A stretch of 64,000 bases of DNA. Origin: Calothrix sp. PCC 7716. GTDB taxonomy: Bacteria; Cyanobacteriota; Cyanobacteriia; Cyanobacteriales; Nostocaceae. Shown piece by piece: positions 9,692-17,901 of this stretch. Numbering within the stretch: the first letter of the stretch is position 1; every line of letters starts with the position of its first letter. The position numbers and the translations under genes were made by a program. A model generated the notes under the pieces. It was not told the DNA's origin. It did no database searches and saw nothing but the letters and a program-made list of their open reading frames with translations. Location of the stretch: assembly GCF_019977735.1 (NCBI RefSeq), contig NZ_AP025018.1:6142580-6206579 (forward strand), in the 5' to 3' direction.

Positions 9692-12343
9692 ATGCGTGAG
9701 AGACTTATGACTTATAATCAGAAATTAATTGTTGGCATTACTGTCGCAAGCTTATCGTTAGCATTTAGCGTTCCTTTCTCAGCCCGTGCTGAAAACTCTT
9801 TAACTGTACAAAATACCAACTTAATCCAAATCAGCAAAGTTAATTTAGCTGAAACAGACAAAGGTTTAGAGTTAGTTTTGGATATTCCTTCCAAACAATT
9901 TCCTGAAGGTGAAATTATTGATTATGATACATACACAATTATTAAATTAAATAATGCTACTCTTTCTGATGGCGCCAGCTTTGTCAGAAATAATCCAATT
10001 GCAGGCATAAAAACTATCAGCGTTACTCAGGTAAATCAAAGAGATGTTGAAATTAAAATAGTTGGTGATAGCAAATTACCGAAAGTTGAAGAATTGAACA
10101 ATGAACGGGGTTTAATATTTACTATTGTTCCCGTCAATACTGCAAGCACTCCTCAGCAAGATGCACCAATAGAATTGAGTGTTGTCGGCGCCGCAACAAG
10201 AGCAGAAACGGCGCTTGGAACTATCACAGTTATTGACAGAGAGCAGATACAGAAACAACAAGCGCGTGATATCAGAGACTTGATACGTTATGAACCAGGT
10301 GTTTCAGTACCTAATGACTCTCGTGGAGGGTTACAAGGTTTTAATATTCGCGGACTTGATGGAAACCGTGTCAATATACAAGTCGATGGTATTCGTTTAC
10401 CATTTGAATACAGCTTTGGCGCCACTCGAATAGGTCGAGACTATGTGGATATTGAAACTCTAAATGCTTTAGAAATTTTTAAAGGAAATAATTCTGCGAC
10501 TTTACCTAGCGATGCATTAGGAGGAACTGTTAACTTCAGTACCGCTAATGCAGGGAGCTTGCTTGATACTTTGGGTAAAGATTCTTTCACTAACGCGCGC
10601 GTTCAATACAGTAGTAAAGATACTGGCTTTGTTGGAACTTTAACTCAAGCAAACCGCTTTGATAATGTTGATACCGTATTTATTTATACTCGTAGAGATA
10701 GAAATGAAACTCAAGTAGGTTCCGGAAATGATACATTTCAAGATGAGCAAGATATTAAGCGGGATAACTTTTTAGGAAAGCTTACCTATAATTTTGACAA
10801 ACAAAGCTTTCTAGAATTTACAGGAGAATATTTTAACAACGTTGCCAATAGTACATTTCCTATCGAAAATTTGCGGGGAATGTCTTTTGAAGGCGCCACT
10901 AAAAGTTTACAAGAAGAAGTAACAACAAAACGCGCGCGCTATAGTATAGCTTATCAATATGATAATCCCGATAGTAAATCATGGTTACAATTTGCACGGG
11001 GTATTGCTTATTATCAAAATGCCCAAATTACAGAAGATAGTAAGCGTAGCGTTTTGAGTGCTGGTGCAATTCGTAATGAAGAAGCAGATAAAGATTTTAC
11101 TGACCGGATTTTAGGAGGTAATCTACAGCTACGCAGTGACTTTAAAATTGGAAGTACATTAAATCGCCTTACTTATGGGTTTGATATTTCCAACAGTATT
11201 AATAAGCGAGATTACTTTAACTTCAATACAACAACAGGAACTCGTGTATCTCTACCAAACTTCCCTCAAAAAGACTTTCCTGACAGCAGAACATTACGTT
11301 TTGCAACATTTTTACAAAATGAAATCTCTTTGGGTGATGGAAGGTTAAAGCTAATTCCTGGGGTTCGTTTTGACATATATGACTTAAAAACAGACAATAA
11401 CCCAGAATTTACTCGAAAAAACCAAGGACTACCAGCTACTGACTTCTCCACATCAGGGATAAATCCCAGTTTCGGCATAACTTACGAAATTAATCCAGGT
11501 TTAATGGCATTCGGTCGCTACTCTCGTGGTTTTCGTCCACCACAATATGATGAGTTGAACTATGCATTCCGTGCTGATATACCCCTACGTCCACATAAAG
11601 GTATTCCTAACCCAGATTTGAAAGTCGAAACAAGCAATAATTTTGAATTAGGTATACGCAATCGCTCAAACCAACTCGATTTTGGTGTTACCGGATTTTA
11701 TAACCGTTACGATAACTTTATTGAACGTGCTGCATTTGCTGGTTTTGACCCAAATGATTTTGGTAGTATTCCTAGCGGTGGAAGACGTATCCCTTTCCAA
11801 ATTTTTCAAACACGTAATATAGGAGATGTAGAAATATATGGATTAGAAGTTAAAGCAGCTTATCGCTTTAGTTCGGAACCGGGGGGTTTTGGTATCAGAA
11901 GTGCTTTAAGTTGGCAAGTTGGTAATGATTTAACAAATGAAAGACCACTTGCTACTATTAATCCTTTACAAGCAGTTGTTGGTTTAGGATATCAATCTCC
12001 CAATGATAGATGGGGGGCAGAACTAATTGGTACTTTTACTGCCAAAGCAAGGGAGTTAGCACTTGTCGATAATCAAACGAGCGTAGTTAATGCAGGCGCC
12101 GCAACTAGAAAAACAGACTTCTACGAACCAGACGCTTACACACTATTTGATTTTATCGGTTACTACAAAATTACTCCAAATCTCAAACTAACAGCAGGAG
12201 TCTATAATATTTTCAACACCGAATACTATCAATATGCAGATGTTCGTACTATTGATACAAGTGCTGCAACATTTGATGCTCAACGTGGACGCTATGCACA
12301 ACCCGGAACAAATTTTGCAGTAGGTTTAAGCTGGCAATTTTAG
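9692..12343 (+). CDS. TonB-dependent outer-membrane receptor, heme/hemoglobin-type
   Basis: 883 aa. It starts one base after the ATPase stop at ATG 9692; a second ATG at 9707 would give a cleaner signal peptide (MTYNQKLIVGITVASLSLA, cleavage near ARAEN). After the signal is a divergent AMIN-like domain (roughly residues 35-145), then a plug domain with the I-R-G-L-D-G-N-R-V and Q-V-D-G-I-R-L-P segments, then a 22-strand barrel ending in an aromatic residue (LSWQF). The plug and the SYSRGFRPPQYDEL region resemble the hemoglobin/heme/lactoferrin receptor group more than hydroxamate receptors. It probably passes substrate to the lipoprotein encoded next. Exact ligand unknown. Confidence 0.88.
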   Translation: MRERLMTYNQKLIVGITVASLSLAFSVPFSARAENSLTVQNTNLIQISKVNLAETDKGLELVLDIPSKQFPEGEIIDYDTYTIIKLNNATLSDGASFVRNNPIAGIKTISVTQVNQRDVEIKIVGDSKLPKVEELNNERGLIFTIVPVNTASTPQQDAPIELSVVGAATRAETALGTITVIDREQIQKQQARDIRDLIRYEPGVSVPNDSRGGLQGFNIRGLDGNRVNIQVDGIRLPFEYSFGATRIGRDYVDIETLNALEIFKGNNSATLPSDALGGTVNFSTANAGSLLDTLGKDSFTNARVQYSSKDTGFVGTLTQANRFDNVDTVFIYTRRDRNETQVGSGNDTFQDEQDIKRDNFLGKLTYNFDKQSFLEFTGEYFNNVANSTFPIENLRGMSFEGATKSLQEEVTTKRARYSIAYQYDNPDSKSWLQFARGIAYYQNAQITEDSKRSVLSAGAIRNEEADKDFTDRILGGNLQLRSDFKIGSTLNRLTYGFDISNSINKRDYFNFNTTTGTRVSLPNFPQKDFPDSRTLRFATFLQNEISLGDGRLKLIPGVRFDIYDLKTDNNPEFTRKNQGLPATDFSTSGINPSFGITYEINPGLMAFGRYSRGFRPPQYDELNYAFRADIPLRPHKGIPNPDLKVETSNNFELGIRNRSNQLDFGVTGFYNRYDNFIERAAFAGFDPNDFGSIPSGGRRIPFQIFQTRNIGDVEIYGLEVKAAYRFSSEPGGFGIRSALSWQVGNDLTNERPLATINPLQAVVGLGYQSPNDRWGAELIGTFTAKARELALVDNQTSVVNAGAATRKTDFYEPDAYTLFDFIGYYKITPNLKLTAGVYNIFNTEYYQYADVRTIDTSAATFDAQRGRYAQPGTNFAVGLSWQF

Positions 12344-12375
12344 ATACGTATACTTTCCCTTACTTAAATTTGTAA

Positions 12376-12392
12376 GGTGGGCAGTGCCCACC
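12376..12392. repeat. Short palindrome GGTGGGCAGTGCCCACC
   Basis: An 8-bp stem around one central base, between the receptor and binding-protein genes. It is a dispersed repeat type in filamentous cyanobacteria. It might act as an intercistronic hairpin. Confidence 0.5.
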
Positions 12393-12416
12393 CTACTCTC
12401 AATAGGAGTAAAAATC

Positions 12417-13316
12417 ATGAATCATAAAATTACTGCTTTTATTCTCACACTTTCATTAAGCTTCAACTTATTTGGTTGTTCCAATAATAATGATTCCAAT
12501 GCCAAAAAATCTGAGACTAGTAAAGTAGAGCAAAAAGCTTCTCAACCTGTTCAACAAGCGCAAAGAATTGTTGCACTAACACCTTTAGCATCAGATTTAA
12601 TATATAATTTAGACAGAACTAGGTTAGTCGGTGTACCTAATGGTCGATATACTGATATTATAGCTAAAGACAAATTTGCTGAATTCCCGAAAGTTGGAAG
12701 TAATACTGGCATAAACCTTGAAAAGATTGTTTCATTAAAACCAGACTTAGTAATAGGTAGCGGCGGTTTCCACGACAAGACCTTAGCAAAATTACAGGAA
12801 TTAGGCATTAACACAATTGTATTTAATACAAGAAGTTGGCAAGACTTAGAAAACCAAACAAAAGAAATAGCTCAACGTATTGGCGCCGACCCCAAACCAG
12901 TTTTAGATAAATTGCAAGCTAACTTAAGAAATATTCCTAATAACAATAAATCGGTTTTGGTATTAGTTAGCACTCAACCAACGTTATCTCCAAATAAAAA
13001 TAGCTGGGCAGGTAATTTATTGCAAAAGTTTAATTATAAAAATATTGCCGCTGACTTTGAGTCTACAGGACGCTTTAAAGGGTATTTGACTCTCTCACAA
13101 GAAAAAATACTCGCGTCTAACCCTGATAAAATATTTATTACAGAAACTACTAGTACAAAACCCGATGAATATAAAAAATTACCTTTTTGGAACAAGTTAA
13201 AAGCAGTACAGAATAATAATGTATATACATTCCACCATGATGGTTTAGTTAGTCCTACAAGTATTAATACCGTGGAAGAGGTTACAAAGCAACTCAGTGA
13301 TATTGCACAGGAATAA
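12417..13316 (+). CDS. ABC transporter substrate-binding lipoprotein (FecB/BtuF/HmuT-like)
   Basis: 299 aa. The start is ATG 12417 because AGGAG lies just upstream. The longer frame from 12384 runs through a repeat and would bury the signal. A lipoprotein signal is clear (ILTLSLSFNLFGC, lipidated Cys about residue 19), followed by a low-complexity linker. The binding domain has RIVALTPLASDLIYNL at its start, the KPDLVIG segment, and a single bridging-helix architecture typical of class III binding proteins for heme, B12 and siderophores. As the fourth gene of the importer operon it would deliver ligand from the TonB receptor to the FecCD permease. Confidence 0.9.
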   Translation: MNHKITAFILTLSLSFNLFGCSNNNDSNAKKSETSKVEQKASQPVQQAQRIVALTPLASDLIYNLDRTRLVGVPNGRYTDIIAKDKFAEFPKVGSNTGINLEKIVSLKPDLVIGSGGFHDKTLAKLQELGINTIVFNTRSWQDLENQTKEIAQRIGADPKPVLDKLQANLRNIPNNNKSVLVLVSTQPTLSPNKNSWAGNLLQKFNYKNIAADFESTGRFKGYLTLSQEKILASNPDKIFITETTSTKPDEYKKLPFWNKLKAVQNNNVYTFHHDGLVSPTSINTVEEVTKQLSDIAQE

Positions 13317-13420
13317 ATTGTTAAGTATATAACAGGCTACTATCAGTAATGCTACGAAACTGTATGCAAAGAATGGATAGAATTCCAACCACTAAACACC
13401 CGTCAAATGAAAGAGAAAAT

Positions 13421-13495
13421 ATGATGCAACTAATTAAAAGCTTTCTTATCGCTCGATTTTCACGGGTGTTTCTTAACCAACGCTCTCAAAAGTAA
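13421..13495 (+). CDS. Possible 24-residue peptide gene in the gap before the PepSY gene
   Basis: A short ORF, ATG ATG CAA... TAA, encoding a basic amphipathic peptide (MMQLIKSFLIARFSR then VFLNQRSQK). An inverted repeat spans it: AAACACCCGT at 13394-13403 pairs with ACGGGTGTTT at 13462-13471. A textbook terminator follows 28 bases after the stop. Together these suggest a discrete small transcript, either a peptide gene or a structured small RNA. The rest of this 434-base gap holds nothing I recognise. Confidence 0.35.
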   Translation: MMQLIKSFLIARFSRVFLNQRSQK

Positions 13496-13522
13496 ATTGT
13501 GATTGTATATGTAACTATTTCA

Positions 13523-13549
13523 GGGATACAGTTAATTCAACTGTATCCC
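13523..13549 (+). terminator. Rho-independent-type hairpin in the gap before the PepSY gene
   Basis: GGGATACAGTT and AACTGTATCCC form a perfect 11-bp stem around a 5-base loop, followed by ATTTT. No annotated gene ends nearby except the possible small ORF ending at 13495, so it probably terminates a small transcript or the importer operon. Confidence 0.65.
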
Positions 13550-13750
13550 ATTTTCAGATATTATATAAATATGATATTTAGTAATTAGCGTTAAATACTG
13601 TTATGCATTTTTCTTGACACTGAACATTTTAGTAGTTACTATGTCATTCAATCCGAATTCTAATTAGCTATAGAGAAAATCTCTGTGTTCACAAAATTAA
13701 ACGAATGTCACAGTGATTCGTTCTTAATAAAACATCTTTTACCACCAACT

Positions 13751-14876
13751 ATGAATAAAAAAACAATTACGCGATATTAACTTTTTTATCCACCGCTATT
13801 TGGGGTTAATAGTCGCATTGATTCTTGTTATCGTGGGTTTAACAGGTAGTATCTTGGTATTTCAAAGAGAAATTGACCATTTTTTAGTACATCGTCAAGT
13901 TGGTAATATTGTTCCAAGTAGGGAACGTGTACCAGTAGAGGTTGTTCTGAATAAGATAAAAAGTGCTTATAGTAGTCAGCCAGATATAAAAGTAGAGTCT
14001 ATTGATATTCCCAAGTTAGCGAATGACCCTTACCAAGTGTGGTTTTCGAGAAACGATAAATGGACAGAAGTGTTTATTCACCCATACACCGCAGCAATTT
14101 TGGGTACGCGCGAATGGGAAAAAACTATCTTAGGTGTGACTTTTCAACTCCACTACCAATTACTTGCAGGTGAAACTGGAACGATTATCGTTGGCATTGC
14201 GGCTTTATTTTTGTTAATTCTTTCAATAACAGGTTTTATTTTGTGGCCTGGTTGGTTAAAATTAGTTGCTGGTTTCAAAATCAAATTAAAAGCGCATATC
14301 AAACGGTTAAATTTTGATATTCACAAAGTTGTGGGCATAATTTCTGTTGTTTTCTTAGCAATGATTGCTTTTACAGGTTTTTGCTGGAACTTCAACGGTT
14401 TTACGTATCCTGTTATTTATGCTGTTACTCGTACTCCCAAACCACCTGAACTTGTATCTCAAGTAGTAGCTGGTAAGCAAAGTATATCAGTTACTCAAGC
14501 GATGCAAATTGCTGATGCTGCTTTAAATGGCGCCGCTACAACTTATATATCTATACCAACTAAACCGGAAGGAGTGTTTCGGGTTAACAAAAAGTTTCCA
14601 CAAGAAAAAGAAGATTTTGGGCGCAGTCGAGTTTATATAGACCAATATACAGGTCAAGTCTTACGCATTCGAGATGAGCGCAATCTTCCTTTAGGCGAAA
14701 AGGTTTTAGATTCGTTTACCCCCATGCACTACGGTACGTTTGGAGGGTTGACAACGAGAATTTTTTATGTATTTGTCGGACTGGCACCGTTAATATTATC
14801 TGTGACAGGGTTGATTATGTGGTGGTACAGACCAAAAAAATCAAACCTCATACCAAACCGCAAATTCATGACCTGA
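13751..14876 (+). pseudogene. PepSY-domain membrane protein, frameshifted in an A7 tract near the start
   Basis: The continuous frame only begins around 13800, but an ATG at 13751 opens MNKK and then fails after seven A residues (13757-13763). Removing one A gives MNKKQLRDINFFIHRYLGL running straight into the rest, so the gene is 374 aa with a single-base frameshift. The protein has four hydrophobic segments, two periplasmic PepSY-like regions and membrane histidines. PepSY_TM proteins such as PiuB/FpvG-type are linked to ferric-siderophore reduction and iron uptake. The homologue at 62705-63784 starts in the same way without a shift. The shift may be a real lesion, phase-variable slippage or a sequencing error. 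Confidence 0.8.
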
Positions 14877-15052
14877 CTTTAGCAATTCCCGGTGGAAAAA
14901 TTACAGCTTTAGTCGGCGCCAATGGTTGTGGCAAATCTACATTACTGCGAGGGTTAGCACGTTTGCTTAAACCACAAACGGGTGCAGTTTATATTGATAG
15001 TGCTGCAATGAATAAGGATAATCCCAACGTAATGTTGTCCAAGCAGCACTAA
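14819..15052 (+). pseudogene. Truncated FecE-type ABC ATPase (N-terminal fragment)
   Basis: In a different frame from the PepSY gene and overlapping its 3' end, this fragment encodes [18 protein letters not shown] followed by [17 protein letters not shown] and [10 protein letters not shown], the start of a siderophore-type ABC ATPase with an intact Walker A. It then loses homology and stops after 77 codons. Q-loop, signature and Walker B are missing, so it cannot be functional. It is probably the remnant of a further importer operon, fused by deletion to the 3' end of the PepSY gene. Confidence 0.7.
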
Positions 15053-15162
15053 CGACATTATGGGCAGGCGCCTTTACACTGTTTGAATTATCTCGCTACA
15101 ACCCAGAAATACCAATGGGAGAGCAAGGATTAATTTTGCTATCGCCTCAAGTGTACAATTAA
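15037..15162 (+). pseudogene. CP43/IsiA-like chlorophyll protein fragment
   Basis: The frame reads [20 protein letters not shown] and continues [13 protein letters not shown] before a stop. It aligns with [20 protein letters not shown] and EQGLILLPH of the intact IsiA protein encoded 300 bases downstream. Only about 40 residues of one membrane segment and loop survive. This is a relic of a second isiA/pcb-like gene. The sequence differs enough from the neighbour that it is not a recent duplicate. Confidence 0.7.
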
Positions 15163-15169
15163 CCCGCAA

Positions 15170-15274
15170 CTAGCTTGTACCGAAGAAGCTATTGGTTATT
15201 GTGACTTTGAGTATAAGACAGCTACCTGTAATGCTTGCCAAAGCCATCGCCGTAAGATGGTAAAAATTTTTTAA
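15170..15274 (+). other. Cysteine-containing coding remnant, unidentified
   Basis: After the CP43-like relic an open stretch encodes LACTEEAIGYCDFEYKT then ATCNACQSHRRKMVKIF and a stop. The C-x2-C pair and basic tail look like the C-terminus of a metal-binding protein, but no start is present and I cannot identify the family. From here to the isiA start the DNA is AT-rich, presumably the iron-regulated isi promoter. Confidence 0.35.
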
Positions 15275-15385
15275 TGATTTCAATTCAAAAAACTGCAAAT
15301 GTTTTGCAATAATTCTATTTTTGGTGTAATCTCAAACTAGTTGACGAATTTTTGCAATAAATGCCGATTGACAATACAAATAAAT

Positions 15386-16432
15386 ATGACGACAACATCT
15401 CTTAACAGTACATTAGTTCCGGAAACAGGATGGTGGTCTGGTAACGCACGTTTGGTGAATTTATCAGGAAAACTACTCGGCGCCCACGTTGCTCATGCTG
15501 GTTTAATAGTTTTGTGGGCAGGTGGAATGACGCTGTTCGAGCTGTCGCACTTTAACCCAAATCAACCAATGTATGAGCAAGGGTTAATATTGCTGCCACA
15601 TCTAGCGACTCTTGGCATCGGAGTTGGAAAGGGTGGCGCCGTAGTAGATACATATCCATATTTTGTCATTGGGGTTATACACTTAATCTCCTCAGCAGTG
15701 TTGGGAGCAGGCGGTCTGTTTCATTCACTGATGGGTCAAGAAGTGTTATCGCAGAATTCTAGTTTTTCGGGCTTTTTTGGCTACGACTGGAAAGACTTGG
15801 GTAAGATGACCACTATTCTTGGCATTCACTTGATTCTTTTAGGTGTAGGCGCCTGGTTATTGGTTGCAAAAGCAATGTTCTGGGGTGGACTGTTCGACCC
15901 TTGGACAGGTTCTGTTGGAGATGTCAGAGTAATTGCTAATCCAACACTTAATCCAATCAGAATATTTAGCTACTTGTTTCCGACTCACGGCGCCGCAGGA
16001 ATGGCAGCAGTAGATAATTTGGAAGATGTAGTAGGAGGTCATATTTGGGTTGGTTTGATGTGTATAGGTGGTGGTATCTGGCATATCAATAGCAGTCCAT
16101 TTGCTTGGACAAAGAATATTTTGGTCTGGTCGGGAGAAGCATATTTGTCATATAGCTTGGCTGCTTTAAGCTATATGGGTTTCTTGGCTGGTTATTTTGT
16201 CAGCGTCAATAACACCGTATACCCTGAAGTTTTTTATGGCCCAGTCGGTGTAATTGAAACAGTAGCGGGTGTGTCGTCTCGCGGATGGTTAGCTACTTTC
16301 CATTTCGTTTTCGCAGCTTTGTTTCTTGTCGGTCATATTTGGCACGCTATCCGTGCGCGTTTGAGTGACTCAGGATTTGATTTTAGAAACGGCGACATGG
16401 TTCAGGCGCCGATGATATATCAGCCACGTTAA
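15386..16432 (+). CDS. isiA: Iron-stress chlorophyll-binding protein IsiA (CP43')
   Basis: 348 aa from ATG 15386; the frame extends to 15341, but the sequence there is not protein-like. Six hydrophobic helices with conserved histidines ([43 protein letters not shown]) match the CP43/Pcb family. It lacks the large lumenal loop of true CP43, so it is IsiA-type. IsiA forms chlorophyll antenna rings around photosystem I and stores or dissipates energy during iron starvation. Flavodoxin follows 43 bases downstream, the classical isiAB arrangement, which is Fur-controlled in other cyanobacteria. No unambiguous Fur box is visible in the AT-rich upstream DNA. Confidence 0.93.
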   Translation: MTTTSLNSTLVPETGWWSGNARLVNLSGKLLGAHVAHAGLIVLWAGGMTLFELSHFNPNQPMYEQGLILLPHLATLGIGVGKGGAVVDTYPYFVIGVIHLISSAVLGAGGLFHSLMGQEVLSQNSSFSGFFGYDWKDLGKMTTILGIHLILLGVGAWLLVAKAMFWGGLFDPWTGSVGDVRVIANPTLNPIRIFSYLFPTHGAAGMAAVDNLEDVVGGHIWVGLMCIGGGIWHINSSPFAWTKNILVWSGEAYLSYSLAALSYMGFLAGYFVSVNNTVYPEVFYGPVGVIETVAGVSSRGWLATFHFVFAALFLVGHIWHAIRARLSDSGFDFRNGDMVQAPMIYQPR

Positions 16433-16475
16433 AGAAAGTTTTCGTCAATTACAATACACAAACCAGGAGTGAATT

Positions 16476-16988
16476 ATGTCTAAGATTGGTTTATATTTCG
16501 GAACCCAAACAGGAAAAACCGAGTATGTAGCAGAAATAATTCAAAAAGAATTTGGTGGTGATAGCGTTGTTGCTTTGCATAATATTGCCGATGTAGACAT
16601 TAGCGACTTGTTAGAATATGACAATATAATTGTCGGCTGTCCGACTTGGAACATTGGTGAATTGCAAAGCGACTGGGATGGAGTTTATAACGAAATAGAC
16701 GACCTTGATTTTAGCGGTAAAAAAGTAGCTTATTTTGGAACAGGCGACCAAATAGGCTATGCCGATAACTTCCAAGATGCAATCGGTATTATAGAAGAAA
16801 AAATCTCTGCTCAAGGTGGACAAACAGTTGGTTACTGGTCTAGGGATGGTTATGATTTTAACGAATCAAAAGCATTAAGAGACGATAAATTTGTAGGTTT
16901 AGCTCTTGACGAAGACAATCAATCTGATATGACCGATAGCCGTATTCAGCAATGGGTAGCTCAACTTAAGAAAGAGTTTGGAGTATAG
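16476..16988 (+). CDS. isiB: Flavodoxin
   Basis: 170 aa, long-chain flavodoxin that replaces ferredoxin in photosynthetic electron transfer when iron is scarce. The FMN phosphate loop GTQTGKTE is at residues 9-16. The isoalloxazine-contacting loops are PTWNIGELQSDWD (Trp about residue 57) and the GTGDQIGYADNF region near residue 90. A ribosome site (AGGAG) precedes the ATG. The gene directly follows isiA. A second, less similar flavodoxin is encoded at 60458-60997. Confidence 0.95.
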   Translation: MSKIGLYFGTQTGKTEYVAEIIQKEFGGDSVVALHNIADVDISDLLEYDNIIVGCPTWNIGELQSDWDGVYNEIDDLDFSGKKVAYFGTGDQIGYADNFQDAIGIIEEKISAQGGQTVGYWSRDGYDFNESKALRDDKFVGLALDEDNQSDMTDSRIQQWVAQLKKEFGV

Positions 16989-17064
16989 TAGTAGAGTGCG
17001 TGGCGCCACTAGTCGCGTCACACACCAAACCTTAATTATAAGCTTAACAACATAAAAAATTAAA

Positions 17065-17829
17065 ATGACAACACCAGATACTTTGTGGCTAACTACAAGT
17101 CCAGAACTTAAATTTTTCAATAACTCATTATTACGTAATCTATCTCGTCAAACATCCATAGCACAGTGGGAATATCATCAAAGCCTAGATGAACCATCAT
17201 CATTAGAAATTGCCGTAACATTATTACATGACTATTTAAAATCTCGTAGTAAACCAGTTCACTTAATTGGTCACAGTACTGGTGGTTTATTAGGCTTATT
17301 ATACGCGCGCGAACACAAAGAAAGAGTAAAATCATTAACTTTACTATCTGTGGGTGTTAACCCAGGTATTGATTGGCATTCGCATTATTACGCTCAACGT
17401 AAATTATTACCAATAAGGCGCCAAATGCTATTAAGCCAAATGGTGTATACATTATTTGGGCACCAACCAGAATGCACTCGTAGAAAATTAATAGCGATGT
17501 TGGAAAAAGATTTAGATAACTCCGCATCTCCTCACTCTCTATATCAACATGTTAGTATCTCACCAATCCATGTATCAGTACCTTTGTTTGTTTGTGGTTG
17601 TCAGGACGATACAATTGTAGACTCAAGACAAATACAGGCATGGCAAGAATTTTTTACACAAAATACAACCCCAGAATTACAGTCAAAATTCCGCTTATGG
17701 CAGTGTCCCCAAGGTGGTCATTTCTTCCATCACTTTTACTCAGAAACCGTAGGAAAAGAGATAATCAAGTTTTGGAACTCTCTTAGTTATAATAGTTTGA
17801 TAGCTGCAAAGAGTATTGGTTTATACTAA
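17065..17829 (+). CDS. isiC: Alpha/beta-hydrolase of the isi operon (IsiC-like)
   Basis: 254 aa, alpha/beta hydrolase fold. The nucleophile elbow is GHSTGG (Ser in HLIGHSTGGLLGLLYA), the acid is probably Asp in CQDDTIVD and the base His in GGHFFHH near the C-terminus, so the triad is complete. A hydrolase gene follows isiAB in several cyanobacteria and is named isiC; its substrate is unknown. It starts 76 bases after isiB, with an imperfect GTGCGTGGCGCC repeat between, and ends in front of a strong bidirectional terminator. Operon membership is inferred from order and strand. Confidence 0.8.
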   Translation: MTTPDTLWLTTSPELKFFNNSLLRNLSRQTSIAQWEYHQSLDEPSSLEIAVTLLHDYLKSRSKPVHLIGHSTGGLLGLLYAREHKERVKSLTLLSVGVNPGIDWHSHYYAQRKLLPIRRQMLLSQMVYTLFGHQPECTRRKLIAMLEKDLDNSASPHSLYQHVSISPIHVSVPLFVCGCQDDTIVDSRQIQAWQEFFTQNTTPELQSKFRLWQCPQGGHFFHHFYSETVGKEIIKFWNSLSYNSLIAAKSIGLY

Positions 17830-17869
17830 TATTTTTAAGAACGATACTAATTGTTAAAGTACTAATGAA

Positions 17870-17892
17870 TTTGTGCGCCATTGGCGCACAAA
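17870..17892. terminator. Bidirectional terminator between isiC and the ABC transporter genes
   Basis: TTTGTGCGCC and GGCGCACAAA form a perfect 10-bp stem around ATT, with A/T runs on both sides. It lies between convergent genes and suits both strands. Confidence 0.8.
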
Positions 17893-17901
17893 AATGGGAA
17901 C

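Noticed and set aside
12376-12392. GGTGGGCAGTGCCCACC as a terminator inside the importer operon
   Set aside because: No T-tract follows and the next gene has its own strong ribosome site; it is a dispersed repeat rather than a terminator.
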